Assembly: GCA_014218235.1 (NCBI GenBank)
Contig: CM024753.1
Span: 188,766,348 to 188,830,347 of the forward strand
DNA length: 64,000 bases
Reading direction: 5' to 3'
Source of the DNA: Colocasia esculenta
Taxonomy: Eukaryota > Streptophyta > Magnoliopsida > Alismatales > Araceae
The notes under the pieces are model-generated. The model had not been told where the DNA came from and ran no database searches. It saw only the letters and a program-made list of their open reading frames with translations. This document shows, one piece after another, positions 26,123 through 37,392 of the stretch (position 1 is the first letter of the stretch; every line of letters starts with the position of its first letter). Both the position numbers and the translations under genes were made by a program.

Positions 26123-26145
26123 TGTAACGACCCGACCTCTTGGAC
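26123..26145 (-). repeat. Inverted LTR relic F, left piece
   Basis: TGTAACGACCCGACC is the reverse complement of the ...GTCGTTACA LTR end of the A/E family. It is cut by element B after 23 bp; the last five bases (TGGAC) are B's target duplication. Confidence 0.6.
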
Positions 26146-28138
26146 TGTGACGTCCTAATAAAAGGCTATTTACCGGAAGTGACAGAAAATAGGTACAAAA
26201 GATAATACTCAGTTTGTCTATTCATAACATGATAAGCGGAAGTCTTATTACACAAGTACTCCTCATAACAACTAAGAGAGGAGTAGATAAAAAACAAACT
26301 TTATTTTCTACATCTTGTCTCATACTACTAAGAAAACAATAAAGGCTTGGAGCTTCTTGTTACAGTCGGTCCACTCAGCACTCATGCCCTTAAACGTCAC
26401 CCCCATCTGTATTACCTGAAAAGGGTAGGAAGTAGTGAGCTAACTAGCCCAGTAGAATTCAAATCCATAATTCAAAGGGTGAGTACATGATAGTCAAGAC
26501 AATGGCAGAACGGATAACAAAGAGGCATAATTAAATGTCAGAACAGTAAGCTTGAATAGTAATAGTGAATCACAAGGCAGGTTCAGGTATATAACTCAAA
26601 ACTGGTGCATTTAACAGTTATACAGAACAGAAATTATGATGACCATAATCAAACAGTAAGTGATGCAACCCCTGTTGTCCGCTATCATTCTCGTCCGGCT
26701 CGTAATGAATTCGGGTGCTCCTCCCAGGACTGGACCAGCCCTATTTGCATAGGCATATCAGTCAAGTGGGGTCCAAGGACCCAATAAATGTCATCATCAT
26801 CAGTTAATCATATCTCACAAGTTGTTCAAGCATTTGAACTCTCAGGACATCAGGTTTTATAAACTCGGTTACCGAATACCGGAGATTAGGCTCAACGGAG
26901 TACCATCCATATTTGACAACTTTAAGGATAATTCAAGGGGGTGTAAGGTACACCAAGTGGGTAAACTTTGCATTAGTATGACAGTAAATACCAATGTAAA
27001 TAAGGCGGAACTTGCTAGGCTTTTAGGATGAAGTCTAAGCAAGAGTTCTACCATGAAAAGTTGCTGAAATACAAGTCAGGACAGTAGGTGTCGACAGCCA
27101 GGAAGTGCCTGTCGACAGATAGCAATAGCAGAGCATGGTTTGCTGGTTCTATGTCTACCTGTCGATAGCTATAAGATGGTTGTCGATAGCTAGCAACAGT
27201 CCCAGTTATTTTGAAGTTCTGGAAGATTGGCCTGTCGACAGCTATGAGCTGCCTGTCGACAGCCGCCAGTTCTTCTCTCATAAGTGACTTTGTATTCACT
27301 CTAAAAACTCTAACCATGAAAGTTATGAATCAAGGCATGATTTACATCAAATAGAAGAGTCTAATTATATATCTCACAGTGGTTTATAAGCTAAACAAGC
27401 GAGATGAAACAAGAGGTTTGCAATCCAAACTTGTCTAGCTAGAAACTAAACATAGCATAGTGCTGAAAGTATAACCTTGATAGCAATGGTTTGTTGGAAG
27501 ATTCCTACAAGATGGACACTAAATATCAAAGGATTTCATGGATCTAAATCAAGATTTGAAGTATCAACCATCTAAACAGAAATCGTCACACTATTCTAAG
27601 GATATTTAGACTTCTAACATAATTCTATATCGTGAACATGGATCAAGGGTGGAGGAAGAAGATAGGAATCAATTTCTAAAATAGAACAAGGTTGTTCCTC
27701 TCCCAACAAGAATAATTCTACCATGACTGGAAGGAAAACAAAGAATCACAGGTATAGCAACTTATCCATTCATCAAGAATTCCTTGTCATGTGTGGAGGA
27801 CAGAATTGAATTAGAGGGAGATGAATCCTACCTTACTAAACAGATAATCATTCACACGTTCTCAACGAAGGAACCTAAACCAGAAAGAGAAGAACTTCTC
27901 ACCAAAGTTGATGGCGTGCCAGTAATATCTAACCAAAGTGGAAGCAGCTATAGTAGCAGCACACACACGAGCAGAAGTATGTTGCAAGTGCAACGGAGCT
28001 TGCAACTCCCAGCAGCTCCTCCAACAGCAGTCCCAGTAGCTCCTCCAACAACACTTCTAGCAGCAAGGAGTAGGGGAAGACAAGAACAGGAGCAAGAACA
28101 AAGGGTGTAGAAAGGTGTGTGCGAAGGGAGGGAAGCGG

Positions 28139-28146
28139 TTTTTATA
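28139..28146 (-). promoter_or_regulatory. TATA box in element B 3' LTR
   Basis: TATAAAAA on the minus strand; the same site is at 36010-36017 in the 5' LTR. Confidence 0.5.
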
Positions 28147-28783
28147 GACCCCATAACTCCCTCATGCAAAGGGCACGTCAACCATGAGGTGTCATGGTAA
28201 AAACCCTTTGGTTTTCACCCCAACACGTAGCTCATGCAGGTTTCCTATGGTTTACACGTAATTACCCATGGTTTTAACCTTATCCTAATGTGTGCTGGCC
28301 TCTTCTAAGCCTCACACGTAAGCACCCAAATAAGCCCAGAAATTGATCACCATAATTGACCCATAATTCAACTAGCCCCTTAGTCTTGATGTAAACATGT
28401 CCAAAAAAAGTCCATTTGTGTTAAAATTTCAACCATAGCCTAATCAGATGGTTTTAAAAATTATGGTGATTTTAGTTTAATTTTTGGAATTTATTTTACA
28501 TTAGGTGAAAAATCACCCGAAAAATAGTTGCGTCGGCTTAATCTCGAAATCCGCTTGTCCACAAATCTAGATATTTACATTTCTGACATCTCCACATTTT
28601 TTTTGGAAATTATGGTGTTCTCGGATTTTATTTTCGTTACAATTTTTCAGTGTCGCCCTATGGAAGCACGCACGTCCGAGTACAACCCTGGGATAATGTT
28701 CATTAATACTAATCCTTCCCAAATATCAATTATTTCATTCTAATAATAATGGTTAAGTTCAATAACCTTATTATTCATATTTT

Positions 28784-28788
<5 letters not shown>

Positions 28789-28832
<44 letters not shown>
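28789..28832. repeat. (TA)n microsatellite near B LTR end
   Basis: About 44 bp of TA; the other LTR has a shorter run at 36658-36682. Confidence 0.95.
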
Positions 28833-28834
<2 letters not shown>

Positions 28835-28846
28835 CAGGGTGTTACA

Positions 28847-28860
28847 ACTCTCCCCCACTA
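28847..28860 (-). promoter_or_regulatory. Element B polypurine tract
   Basis: TAGTGGGGGAGAGT on the minus strand, directly upstream of the 3' LTR. Confidence 0.8.
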
Positions 28861-28902
28861 AAAAAAATTTTGGTCCTCTAAATTTCATACATAAGTGGAT
28901 AA

Positions 28903-29810
28903 TTACTGAACTGGAAATAATTCTGGATACTTGACCTTGATGGCATCCTCCAGTTCCCACGTTGCTTCTTCTTGTCCTCGCTTGTTCCACTGAATCTTTA
29001 ATAAAGGAACTTCTTTATTCCGAAGTTGCTTGATTTTTCGATCGACGATCTGTATTGGTCTTTCTTCATATGCCAAATTTCCTTGTACATCTAGATCTTG
29101 GTATCCAATAATATGTTCCGGATCATATACATACTTTCTTAACATTGACACATGAAAAATATCATGTACATTGGATAATTGTGGTGGAAGTGCCAGTTGG
29201 TATGTCATTTCACCAACTCTCTTCAATATTTCAAAGGGTCCAATGTATCTTGGACTCAACTTTCCCTTGATACCAAATATTTTGATTCCTCTTCGGGGTG
29301 ACACTTTAAGAAATACATGTTCCCCTTGTTGAAATTCTAACTCTCTTCTACGTCGATCGACATAACTTTTCTATCGATCTTGAGTAGCTTTCATCCGATC
29401 TTGTACTAACTTGATGATTTCTGTTGTCTCTTGGATCATTTCAGGTCTAAGAATATGTGTTTCTTTTAATTCTACCCAACACAATGGTGATCTACATTGC
29501 TGACCATACAAAGCTTCGAATGGTGCCATTTGAATAGTAGATTGGTAGCTATTGTTATATGCAAATTCCATAATTTCTAGGTGAGTGTTCTAGTCATTTC
29601 CGAACTCTAATACGCAAGCACGACATATATCCTCAATAATTTGATTCACTCGTTCAGTCTATCCATCAGTTTGAGGGTGAACTGTGGTACTAAATTTTAA
29701 TTTAGTTCCCAATGCATCCTGCAACTCTCTCCAGAAATGCGAAGTAAATCTTGCATCTCTGTCAGAAACTATGTTCTTTGGGATTCCATGCAAACGCACA
29801 ATTATTTTTC
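28903..29810 (-). pseudogene. pol: Element B integrase C-terminal half and chromodomain-like tail
   Basis: Frame following a shift near 29810. It holds the rest of the integrase core (SDRD and HPQTDG, here followed by a TAG in place of the usual Gln, then TERVN), then MEFAYNNSYQSTIQMAPFEA at about 29510-29571. The GPF/Y-type segment KLSPRYIGPFEILKRVG lies at about 29215-29265. The tail IVDRKIKQLRNKEVPLLKIQW..EEATWELEDAIKVKYPELF ends at a TAA at 28903-28905. A stop near 29370 interrupts KATQDR/KSY. The tail is expected to guide integration to marked chromatin in chromoviruses; that is family knowledge. Confidence 0.85.
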
Positions 29811-30960
29811 ATATATAGTGCTGCCAAAATATTAACAAACCATCTTGTCTTTATTGCTAAGAAATGAGCCGATTTGGTAAGTCTGTCAATGATTACCCAT
29901 ATAGCATCAAATCCACTTCGGGTTTTGGGTAATCCCACAATAAAATCCATACAGATATTGTCCCATTTCCATTCTGGTATCTCAAGTGGTTTTAGTTTTC
30001 ATGCAGGTTTCTGGTGTTCTGCCTTAACTTTCTAACATGTCAAACATTTAGCTATAAAGTCAATGATGTCCTTCTTCATGTTGCACCACTAGAAATACTT
30101 CTTTAAGTTTTGATACATCTTAACAGCTCTTGGATGAACAGTATAATATGATCGATGAGCTTCTTCCAAAATTTGCTTCTTGATTTCGGGATCGTTCGAT
30201 ATACACAATCTGTCCCGGAATCAAAGATTCCCATGAACATCTTCATTAAAATCAAGTTTAGAAACCAATTTTTCTCTGATTTCTGCCAACATAGGGTCAT
30301 TGTCCCGTTGCTCTTTAATTTGCTTCAACAAATCTGACTGCACTTTAGTTTTAAAACTCAATGTGGAAAATTCCTCTGACAGTTTCGATTCTTTAACTTG
30401 CAACCGAAATATCCTCGTTATAGGATTTCTGCTGAGTGCGTCAGCCACAGTGTTTCCTTTTCTCGGATGGTATTCAATCTTGAAATCATAGTCTTTGATA
30501 TATTCCATCCATCTTCTTTGTCTCATGTTCAGTTCTTTCTGTGAAAATAAATACCTGAGACTCTTGTGATCGGAGTACACTATAAATTGATTATCGTATA
30601 GGTAGTGTCTCCAAAGCTTAAGAGCAAAGACCACAACGACCAATTCTAAATCATGTACTGGGTAGTTCTTCTCGTGAGTCTTCAACTGTCTCGATGCATA
30701 GGCAATAACTCTTCTATCTTGCATCAGTACACATCCCAGTCCAATGTTGGAAGCATCAGTATAGACCTCAAATATTTTTCCTTCTACTAGTAAAGCTAAA
30801 ATTGGTGCAGATGACGGACATTCTTTTAATAATTGGAATGTTTCCTCACAATTCTCATTCCATATAAATGCAGTTCCTTTTCTAGTCAACTGTGTAAGAG
30901 GTGAGGCAATTCTAGAAAAATCCTTGACAAATCGCCGGTAGTAACTGGCCATGCCCAGAA
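29811..30960 (-). pseudogene. pol: Element B RNase H and integrase N-terminal half
   Basis: Minus-strand frame covering ASYYRRFVKDFSRIASPLT (thumb/connection), the RNase H core with YTDASNIGLGCVLMQ (about 30745-30790) and HDLELVVVVFALKLWRHYL, then WMEYIKDYDFKIEYHPRKGN. A TAG at 30221-30223 interrupts it. The same frame then gives the HHCC zinc finger (HRSYYTVHP ... CLTC), with further TAGs in the finger region, and the first catalytic Asp in MDFIVGLPKTRSGFDAIWVI at about 29895-29950. The frame is lost near 29810. Confidence 0.85.
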
Positions 30961-31962
30961 AACTTTTACTTCAGTGAGATTCTTAGGTTGCTTCCATTTC
31001 TGTATAGTTTCGATCTTTGAAGAATCTACTAATAAACCTTCTTTAGAAATAATGTGTCCTAAGAACATCACTTCCTTCAACCAAAATTCACACTTGCTAA
31101 ACTTTGCATATAACTTATTGTCCTGTAATAATTGCAAAGTGATCTGTAGATGAGTTTCATACTCCTCCATACTTTTGGAGTAGATCAGTATATCATCAAT
31201 GAATACAACTACAAACTGATCTAAATAAGACCTGAGCACATCATTCATCAGACGCATAAATGCAGCTGGTGCATTTGTCAATCCAAACGGCATCACCACA
31301 AATTCATAATGTCCATATCTTGTTCGAAAAGCCGTTTTATGAATATCTGATTCTTGAATTCTATGCTGATGATATCCGGACCTTAAATCGATCTTGGAGA
31401 AACACTGAGCTCCAGACAATTGATCAAATAAATCATTGATTCTTGGAAGTGGGTACCTATTCTTTATAGTCAATTGATTCAATTGTCGATAATCTATGCA
31501 TAATCGCATAGATCCATCCTTCTTTTTAACAAACAGTACCGGAGCACCCCATGGTGAGGTACTAGTTCTAATAAATCCCTTCCCTATCAATTCTAGCAAT
31601 TGCCTTTTTAACTCTTTCAATTCTTCTATCGACATTCTGTAGGGTGTTCTAGAAATTGGCATAGCTCCTGGTACCAATTCAATTGAAAAATTCACTTCTC
31701 TATTAGGTGGTACACTAGGTAGCTCTTTAGGGAAAACATCAAGAAATTCTCTTACTACCGGAATATCTTCCAATCCAGTAGTGTTCTGATTTAATAGGGT
31801 CACATAAGCCAAATACCCTTGACAACCCTTCTGTACTAGCTTACAAGCCTTAACTGCTGAAATTATCGGTATTCTCCTGGTGTAAGGTTTATCAAAGGTC
31901 ATGGAATAAATTTCCTCTCCTAAGAAAGTCACTTGTCTCAATTTGCAATCTAAGTTTGCATG
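30961..31962 (-). pseudogene. pol: Element B reverse transcriptase
   Basis: Follows the gag-PR frame after one in-frame stop (31963-31965). Reads EVNFSIELVPGAMPISRTPYRM, WGAPVLFVKKKDGSMRLCIDYR (about 31490-31555), YPLPRINDLFDQL, FSKIDLRSGYHQ and VMPFGLTNAPAAF. The catalytic box FIDDILIYS lies at about 31175-31201. The frame breaks near 30960 at VKVF/WAW, where related elements read SFLG, consistent with a small indel. All RT motifs are otherwise intact. Confidence 0.9.
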
Positions 31963-33228
31963 CTATTTAGATAGCCCATCAACCCCAAGGATTACATCAT
32001 AATCCCACATTTCTAAACATATCAAATCACTAGGTAAATCATGTCTTCGAATTATGATTGGGCTAGCAGGGTAATATTCTTTAAGCTTTTTACCCTCACT
32101 CAAAGGAGTTGCAACTTCAAGTTGTGTGGGTAATGGAACTGATTTTACTTCCAAGGATTTAGCAAACTCATAGCTAACAAAAGAGTGCGTAGCTCCGGAA
32201 TCAAACAACACATACGTAGGTTTTGAGTGTACTAGCAATGTACCATCAATTAATCCGCCATCCTGTGGGGATTCATGTTCCACATCCTGAATGGCTTGCA
32301 GTCTACCTTGCTTCACTCGAGGGTTCTGATTTGTTGGTGCTATTCTGGGCATCGGGCAATCCAGAATTCGGTGTTGAGTGCTTGCACAATGGAGACATGC
32401 ACCCAACTGGCGCCAGCAGTTCTCAGCCTGATGCCCACTGAGATGACAATGTTTACAAACATTCTTACCTCCACCCCGAGATTTTCCTACCTTCTTAATG
32501 GTTTGTTGAACCTTCGGGACATTTCCCGACTCATACTTCCTCTTTCGGTCTGAAGATCCTTCTCCATATTTCCCTCTAATCTTATCCACAGTATCATTCG
32601 CAGCTTCTAGTGCTAAGGCTCTCTTAACCATTTCCAAATAGGTAGTGATTAAATGAGGAGTTAACTGCATAATAAAATTGGGACGTAGTCCATTCATAAA
32701 CCTCTTAGCCTTCAATTTCTCCGTGGCTATAAGATGTGGGGCATATTTTGACAACCGGGCAAATTGGGCCTCATACTCTAATACTGACATCCTTAGTTGC
32801 TTTAGACTAGAAAATTCATTTTCTTTCTTCTCTTGAACTACCTCGGAGAAATATTGATCATTAAATAGTTCCACAAACTCTTCCCAACTAACTTGATTTG
32901 AATCCTCCAGAGTAGCTTCCACAGTTTCCCACCAAGCACGTGCATCCCGATCTAACTGAAATGTAGTCGGACAAACCTTTTCTTCTTCCATACACTTAAT
33001 CATTCTGAATATCCTTTCAATGTCTTTTGGCCAATTCTCAGCTTCGTCAGGATCCGTACTGCCTACGAATCTCAGAGGATCCAGACTTCGGAAATCCTTG
33101 ATTAAGCTTGTCCCATTGTGGTTACTATTTCTGGCTACTATCTTCATCACCCGAGTCAAGTCATGCATTGAATTTTCCATTTTCTTCCAGTTAGCATCAC
33201 CACCATCCATAACTAAATTGAAAAGAAT
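31963..33228 (-). pseudogene. gag-pro: Element B gag (main exon) plus protease
   Basis: A 422-codon open stretch after the inferred splice acceptor. The capsid region has LRFVGSTDPDEAENW, DARAWWETV and VLEYEAQFARLSKYAPH. There are two CCHC knuckles, CKHCHLSGHQAENC and CLHCASTQHRILDC (about 32345-32450). The protease has the active-site motif FDSGATHSF at about 32170-32200 and ends at a TAG (31963-31965) just after DYDVILGVDGLSK, where the frame should run on into pol. An internal ATG at 33210 could also serve as a start if no splicing occurs. Confidence 0.88.
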
Positions 33229-33566
33229 CTGAAACATCCAATAATACATACATTAATTTCACAAGCATCCCAATCTTACTTTCATCACATACACCATTCA
33301 AATTCACAGAACACACCATCTCTATTAACGGGTTAAATATTTACATGGTAGTACATTTCCATGTATCCACAACTAAAATATCACAGCCTTCTCCTTCCAA
33401 GTTTGCCATAACTACAAACTCCAACCTCCACTAGCCTCTCACTCCACATACACATGAGAGTTATATATATATATACAATCAACTTTCCAACAAAAAGAGA
33501 GGTTTACAAAAGACAAGTCGCTTAAGTCCATTTCTAGCTTTGGGTCAGGTCGACAGCAGATTCTAC
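33229..33566 (-). other. Probable gag intron of element B (338 bp)
   Basis: On the minus strand it begins GTAGAATC and ends GGATGTTTCAG. It is AT-richer than its flanks, contains stops in all frames, and lies between two open stretches that join exactly at codon boundaries (phase 0). The donor GTAGAAT is the same as at intron 1 of element C. The alternative is an untranslated spacer between an upstream small frame and gag. Confidence 0.5.
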
Positions 33567-33881
33567 TGACGGTGGTTGATGTGCTCCTCCGGCTCCGTGA
33601 TACAGCTCTCTAGCCGCATCAGTCAACGCCTCCCAATAGCCTTCAACTTGATGGAGCAACATATCCTGCCCCAACCTCAAATTATCCAGATTGATCATAA
33701 TCTGGCTCATAGTTTCTAGAGAAGCACAGGGATTGCCTGACATAAAAGCACCTGTAGTCAGGTTGAGCACCTCTTCCTTAATTTGCAGGTGGGCTTCCTG
33801 CTGCGCTTGGGCATACAACTCTATATCCTGTCATAGCATTTCCATGGCTACTACCAACCTCTCTTGGGCATTCATATCCAT
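33567..33881 (-). pseudogene. gag: Element B gag N-terminal exon
   Basis: The ATG at 33881 (MDMNAQERLVVAMEML) opens 105 codons with one TGA at 33831-33833 (CGA is the likely ancestor). Gln/Ala/Glu-rich helical N-terminus (DIELYAQAQQEAHLQIKEEV), ending just before the inferred donor at HQPPS. Comparable in place and composition to the N-terminal Gag exon of element C (VQAMQTQAHTQAAL). No known domain. Confidence 0.55.
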
Positions 33882-33989
33882 TCTGAAATAGTTAACAAGT
33901 TAAGCATTTACATGGTTATAAAAATCATGCTAACTAATCCCATGTTTCTACCCCAACTCACCGGTCATCCCTAGGTTTATCGAACTAAA

Positions 33990-34001
33990 GCTCTGATACC
34001 A
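33990..34001 (-). promoter_or_regulatory. Element B primer-binding site
   Basis: TGGTATCAGAGC on the minus strand, a few bases inside the 5' LTR. Confidence 0.88.
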
Positions 34002-34008
34002 AATTATC

Positions 34009-36696
34009 TGTCACATCCTAATAAAAGGCTATTTACCGAAAGTGACAGAAAACATGTACAAAAGATAATACTAAGTTTGTCTATTCATAACATGATAAGC
34101 GGAAGTCTTATTACACAAGTACTCCTCATAACAACTAAGAGAGCAGTAGATCAAAAACAAACTTTATTTTCTACATCTTGTCTCATACTACTAAGAAAAC
34201 AATAAAGGCTTGGAGCTTCTTGTTACAGTCGGTCCACTCAGCACTCATGCCCTTAAACGTCACCCCCATCTGTATTACCTGAGAAGGGTAGGAAATAGTG
34301 AGCTAACTAGCCCAGTAGAATTCAAATCCATAATTCAAAGGATGAGTATGTGATAGTCAAGACAATGGCAGAACGGATAACAAAGAGGCACAATTAAATG
34401 TCAGGAGAGTAAGCTTGAACAGTAATAGTGAATCACAAGGCAGGTTCAGGTATATAACTCAAAACTGGTGCATTTAACAGTTATACAGAACATGAATTAT
34501 GATGACCATAATCAAACAGTAAGTGATGCAATGCCAAACATCCCGTTGTCCGCTATCATTCTCGTACGGCCCGTAATGAATTCGGGTGCTCCTCCCAGGA
34601 CTGGACCAACCCTATTTGCACATGCATATCAGTCAAGTGGGGTCCAAGGACCCAATAAATGTCATCATCATCAGTTAATCATATCTCACAAGTTGTTCAA
34701 GCATTTGAACTCTCAGGACATCAGGTTTTATAACTCGGTTACCGAATACTGGAGATTAGACTCAACGGAGTACCATCCGTATTTGACAACTTTAAGGATA
34801 ATTCAAGGGGGTGTAAGGTACACCAAGTGGGTAAACTTTGCAGTAGTATGACAGTAAATACCAATGTAAATAAGGGGGTAACTTGCTAGGCTTTTAGGAT
34901 GAAGTCTAAGCAAGAGTTCTACCATGAAAAGTTGCTGAAATACAGGTCAGGACAGTAGGTGTCGACAGCCAGGAAGTGGCTGTCGACAGATAGCAATAGT
35001 AGAGCATGGTTTGCTAGTTCTGTGTCTACCTGTCGACAGCTATAAGATGGTTGTCGACAGCTAGTAATAGTCCCAGTTATTTTGAAGTTCTGGAAGACTG
35101 GCCTGTCGACAGCTATGAGCTGCCTGTCGACAACTGCCAGTTCTTCTCTCATAAGTGACTTTGTATTCACTCTAAAAACTCTAACCATGGAACTTATGAA
35201 TGAAGGCATGATTTATATCAAATAGAAGAGTCTAATTCTAGATCTCACAGTGGTTTATAAGCTAAATAAGCGAGATGAAACAGGAGGTTTGCAATCCAAA
35301 CTTGTCTAGCTAGAAACTAAACATAGCGTAGTGCTAAAAGTATAACCTTGATAGCAATGGTTTGTTGGAAGATTCCTATAAGATGGACACTAAATCTCAA
35401 AGGATGTCATGTATCTAAATCAAGACTTTAAGTATCAACCATCTAAACAGAAATCGTCACACTGTTCTAAGGATATTTAGACTTCTAACAGAATTCTATA
35501 TCGTGAACATGGATCAAGGGTGGAGGAAGAAGATAGGAATCAATTTCTAAAATAGAACAAGGTTGTTCCTCTCCCAACAAGAATAATTCTACCATGACTG
35601 GAAGGAAAATAGAGAATCACAGGTATAGCAACTTATCCGTTCATCAAGAATTCCTTGTCATGTGTGGAGGACAGAATTGAATTAGAGGGAGAAGAATCCC
35701 AGCTTACTAAATAGATAATCCTTCACATGTACTCAACGAAGGAACCTAAACCAACAAGGGAAGAACTTCTCTCCAATGTTGATGGCATTCTAGCAATATC
35801 TAACCAAAGTGGAAGCAACTATAGTAGCAGCACACACACGAGCAGAAGTATGTTGCAAGTGCAACGGAGCTTGCAACTCCCAGCAGCTCCTCCACCAGTA
35901 GTCCCAGTAGCTCCTCCAACAACACTTCTAGCAGCAAGGAGTAGGGGAAGACAAGAACAGGAGCAAGAACAAAGGGTGTAGAAAGGTGTGTGCGAAGGGA
36001 GGGAAGCAGTTTTTATAGACCCCATAACTCCCTCATGCAAAGGGCACGCCGACCATGAGGTGTCATGGTAAAAACCCTTTGGTTTTCACCCCAACACGTA
36101 GCTCATGCAGGTTTCCTATGGTTTACACGTAGTTACCCATGGTTTTAACCTTATCCTAATGTGTGTTGGCCTCTTCTAAGCCTCACACGTAAGCACCCAA
36201 ATAAACCCAGAAATTGATCACCGTAATTGACCCATAATTCAACTGGCCTCTTAGTCTTGATGTAAACATGTCCAAAAAAAGTCCATTTGCATTAAAATTT
36301 CAATCATAGCCTAATGAGATGGTTTTACAAATTATGGTGATTTTAGTTTAATTTTTGGAATTTATTTTACACTAGGTGAAAAATCACCCGGAAAATAGTT
36401 GCGTCGGCTTAATCTCGAAATCCGCTTGCCCACAAATCCGGATATTTACATTTTTGATATCTCCACATTTTTATGGAAATTATGGTGTTCTTAGATTTCC
36501 TTTTCGTTATAGTTTTTCAGTGTCGCCCTGTGGAAGCGCGCACGTCCGAGTACAACACTGGGATAATGTTCATTAATACTAATCCTTCCCAAATATCAAT
36601 TATTTCATTCTAATAATAATGGTTAAGTTCAATAACCTTATTATTCATGTTTTACAATATATATATATATATATATATATATTTCGGGGTGTTACA
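34009..36696 (-). repeat. Element B 5' LTR (2,688 bp)
   Basis: Plus-strand start TGTCACATCCTAATAAAAGG, end GGGTGTTACA. It carries the same palindrome cluster (34960-35135) as the other LTR, with the sites better preserved here, and a shorter (TA)n at 36658-36682. Confidence 0.93.
36010..36017 (-). promoter_or_regulatory. TATA box of element B 5' LTR
   Basis: TATAAAAA on the minus strand, in the LTR that would drive the element's transcript. Confidence 0.5.
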
Positions 36697-36701
36697 TGGA
36701 C

Positions 36702-37392
36702 CCCCGCTAGAGACCCCGAAGTTCGCGTCACCACCCACGGATCTGAAGACCCGGAAGGCTTAGAAGAAATAGTCTAGTGAGATATGTAGTGAATTTAAAT
36801 ACCTATAATAAGATATACAATAAACAAAATTCTGTACAACATGTCCCAAGTAAAAGCACAGGCACAACAAGAAAGGTGCAGTCCTTAAGAAGCATACCCC
36901 AAGAACTTGTAAAGCACAACTCTCAACTCACTCAGGTACAAGAGCTTACAACACTCGCTCTCACTGCAGCTGATAGCACACGGCGCCACAACTAGTTCTG
37001 CAACCCGTCCGACACCGAGCTCTCGCAACAACGAGCTCCTAGCTGAAGGAAGTAGGGGGACTGAGCCTTGCGAACAAGGTCCAATAGGAATTACCAGTCC
37101 CTCACCGGCCAGAGCAGCAGGAACTTCAAAAATAGGAAAACTACACTAGAAGGTTATAAAGCGAGGAACACCTACATCAGGGTACTACAAAGCAGCGAAA
37201 TAGAACAATGCAATGCCATGATCACCAACCAAGGTCGTGACACACACACGACTCCCGCAGAAACCAACGGAGTTAGGCACAACACAAAAACAAGTCTCGA
37301 CATGCCTGCCGAGATAGGGGTCTCACGGAGACCACTGAGCAACCACGTGAGAAGGACGTCTTACCACAAGCACGGCCACCTCAGGCCTCCAC
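36702..37392 (-). repeat. Inverted LTR relic F, right piece
   Basis: Continues the 26123-26145 piece after removal of element B. CACCCACGGATCTGAAGACC at its left is the reverse complement of the GGATCCGTGGGTGG-type end block of A/E LTRs. The remainder is diverged and meets the 5' LTR of element A with no clear boundary or target duplication. Small open frames here are not credible genes. Confidence 0.55.

Larger units (their letters stand above)
26146..28846 (-). repeat. Element B 3' LTR (2,701 bp)
   Basis: Plus-strand start TGTGACGTCCTAATAAAAGG, end GGGTGTTACA. Near-identical to the right copy apart from scattered substitutions and the length of a (TA)n run at 28789-28832. It contains a cluster of CTGTCGACAG-like palindromes at about 27090-27265. 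Confidence 0.93.
26146..36696 (-). mobile_element. Element B: Tekay/Del-type Ty3/gypsy retrotransposon
   Basis: Complete LTRs (26146-28846 and 34009-36696) enclose a minus-strand gag-pol, with PBS beside the right LTR and PPT beside the left one. The duplication TGGAC flanks it (26141-26145 and 36697-36701). Order PR-RT-RH-IN places it in Ty3/gypsy. A C-terminal segment IVDRKIKQLRNKEV..IQW...EEATWELED resembles the chromodomain tail of Tekay/Del chromoviruses, and 2.7-kb LTRs fit. Stops and frameshifts make it non-autonomous. Confidence 0.93.
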
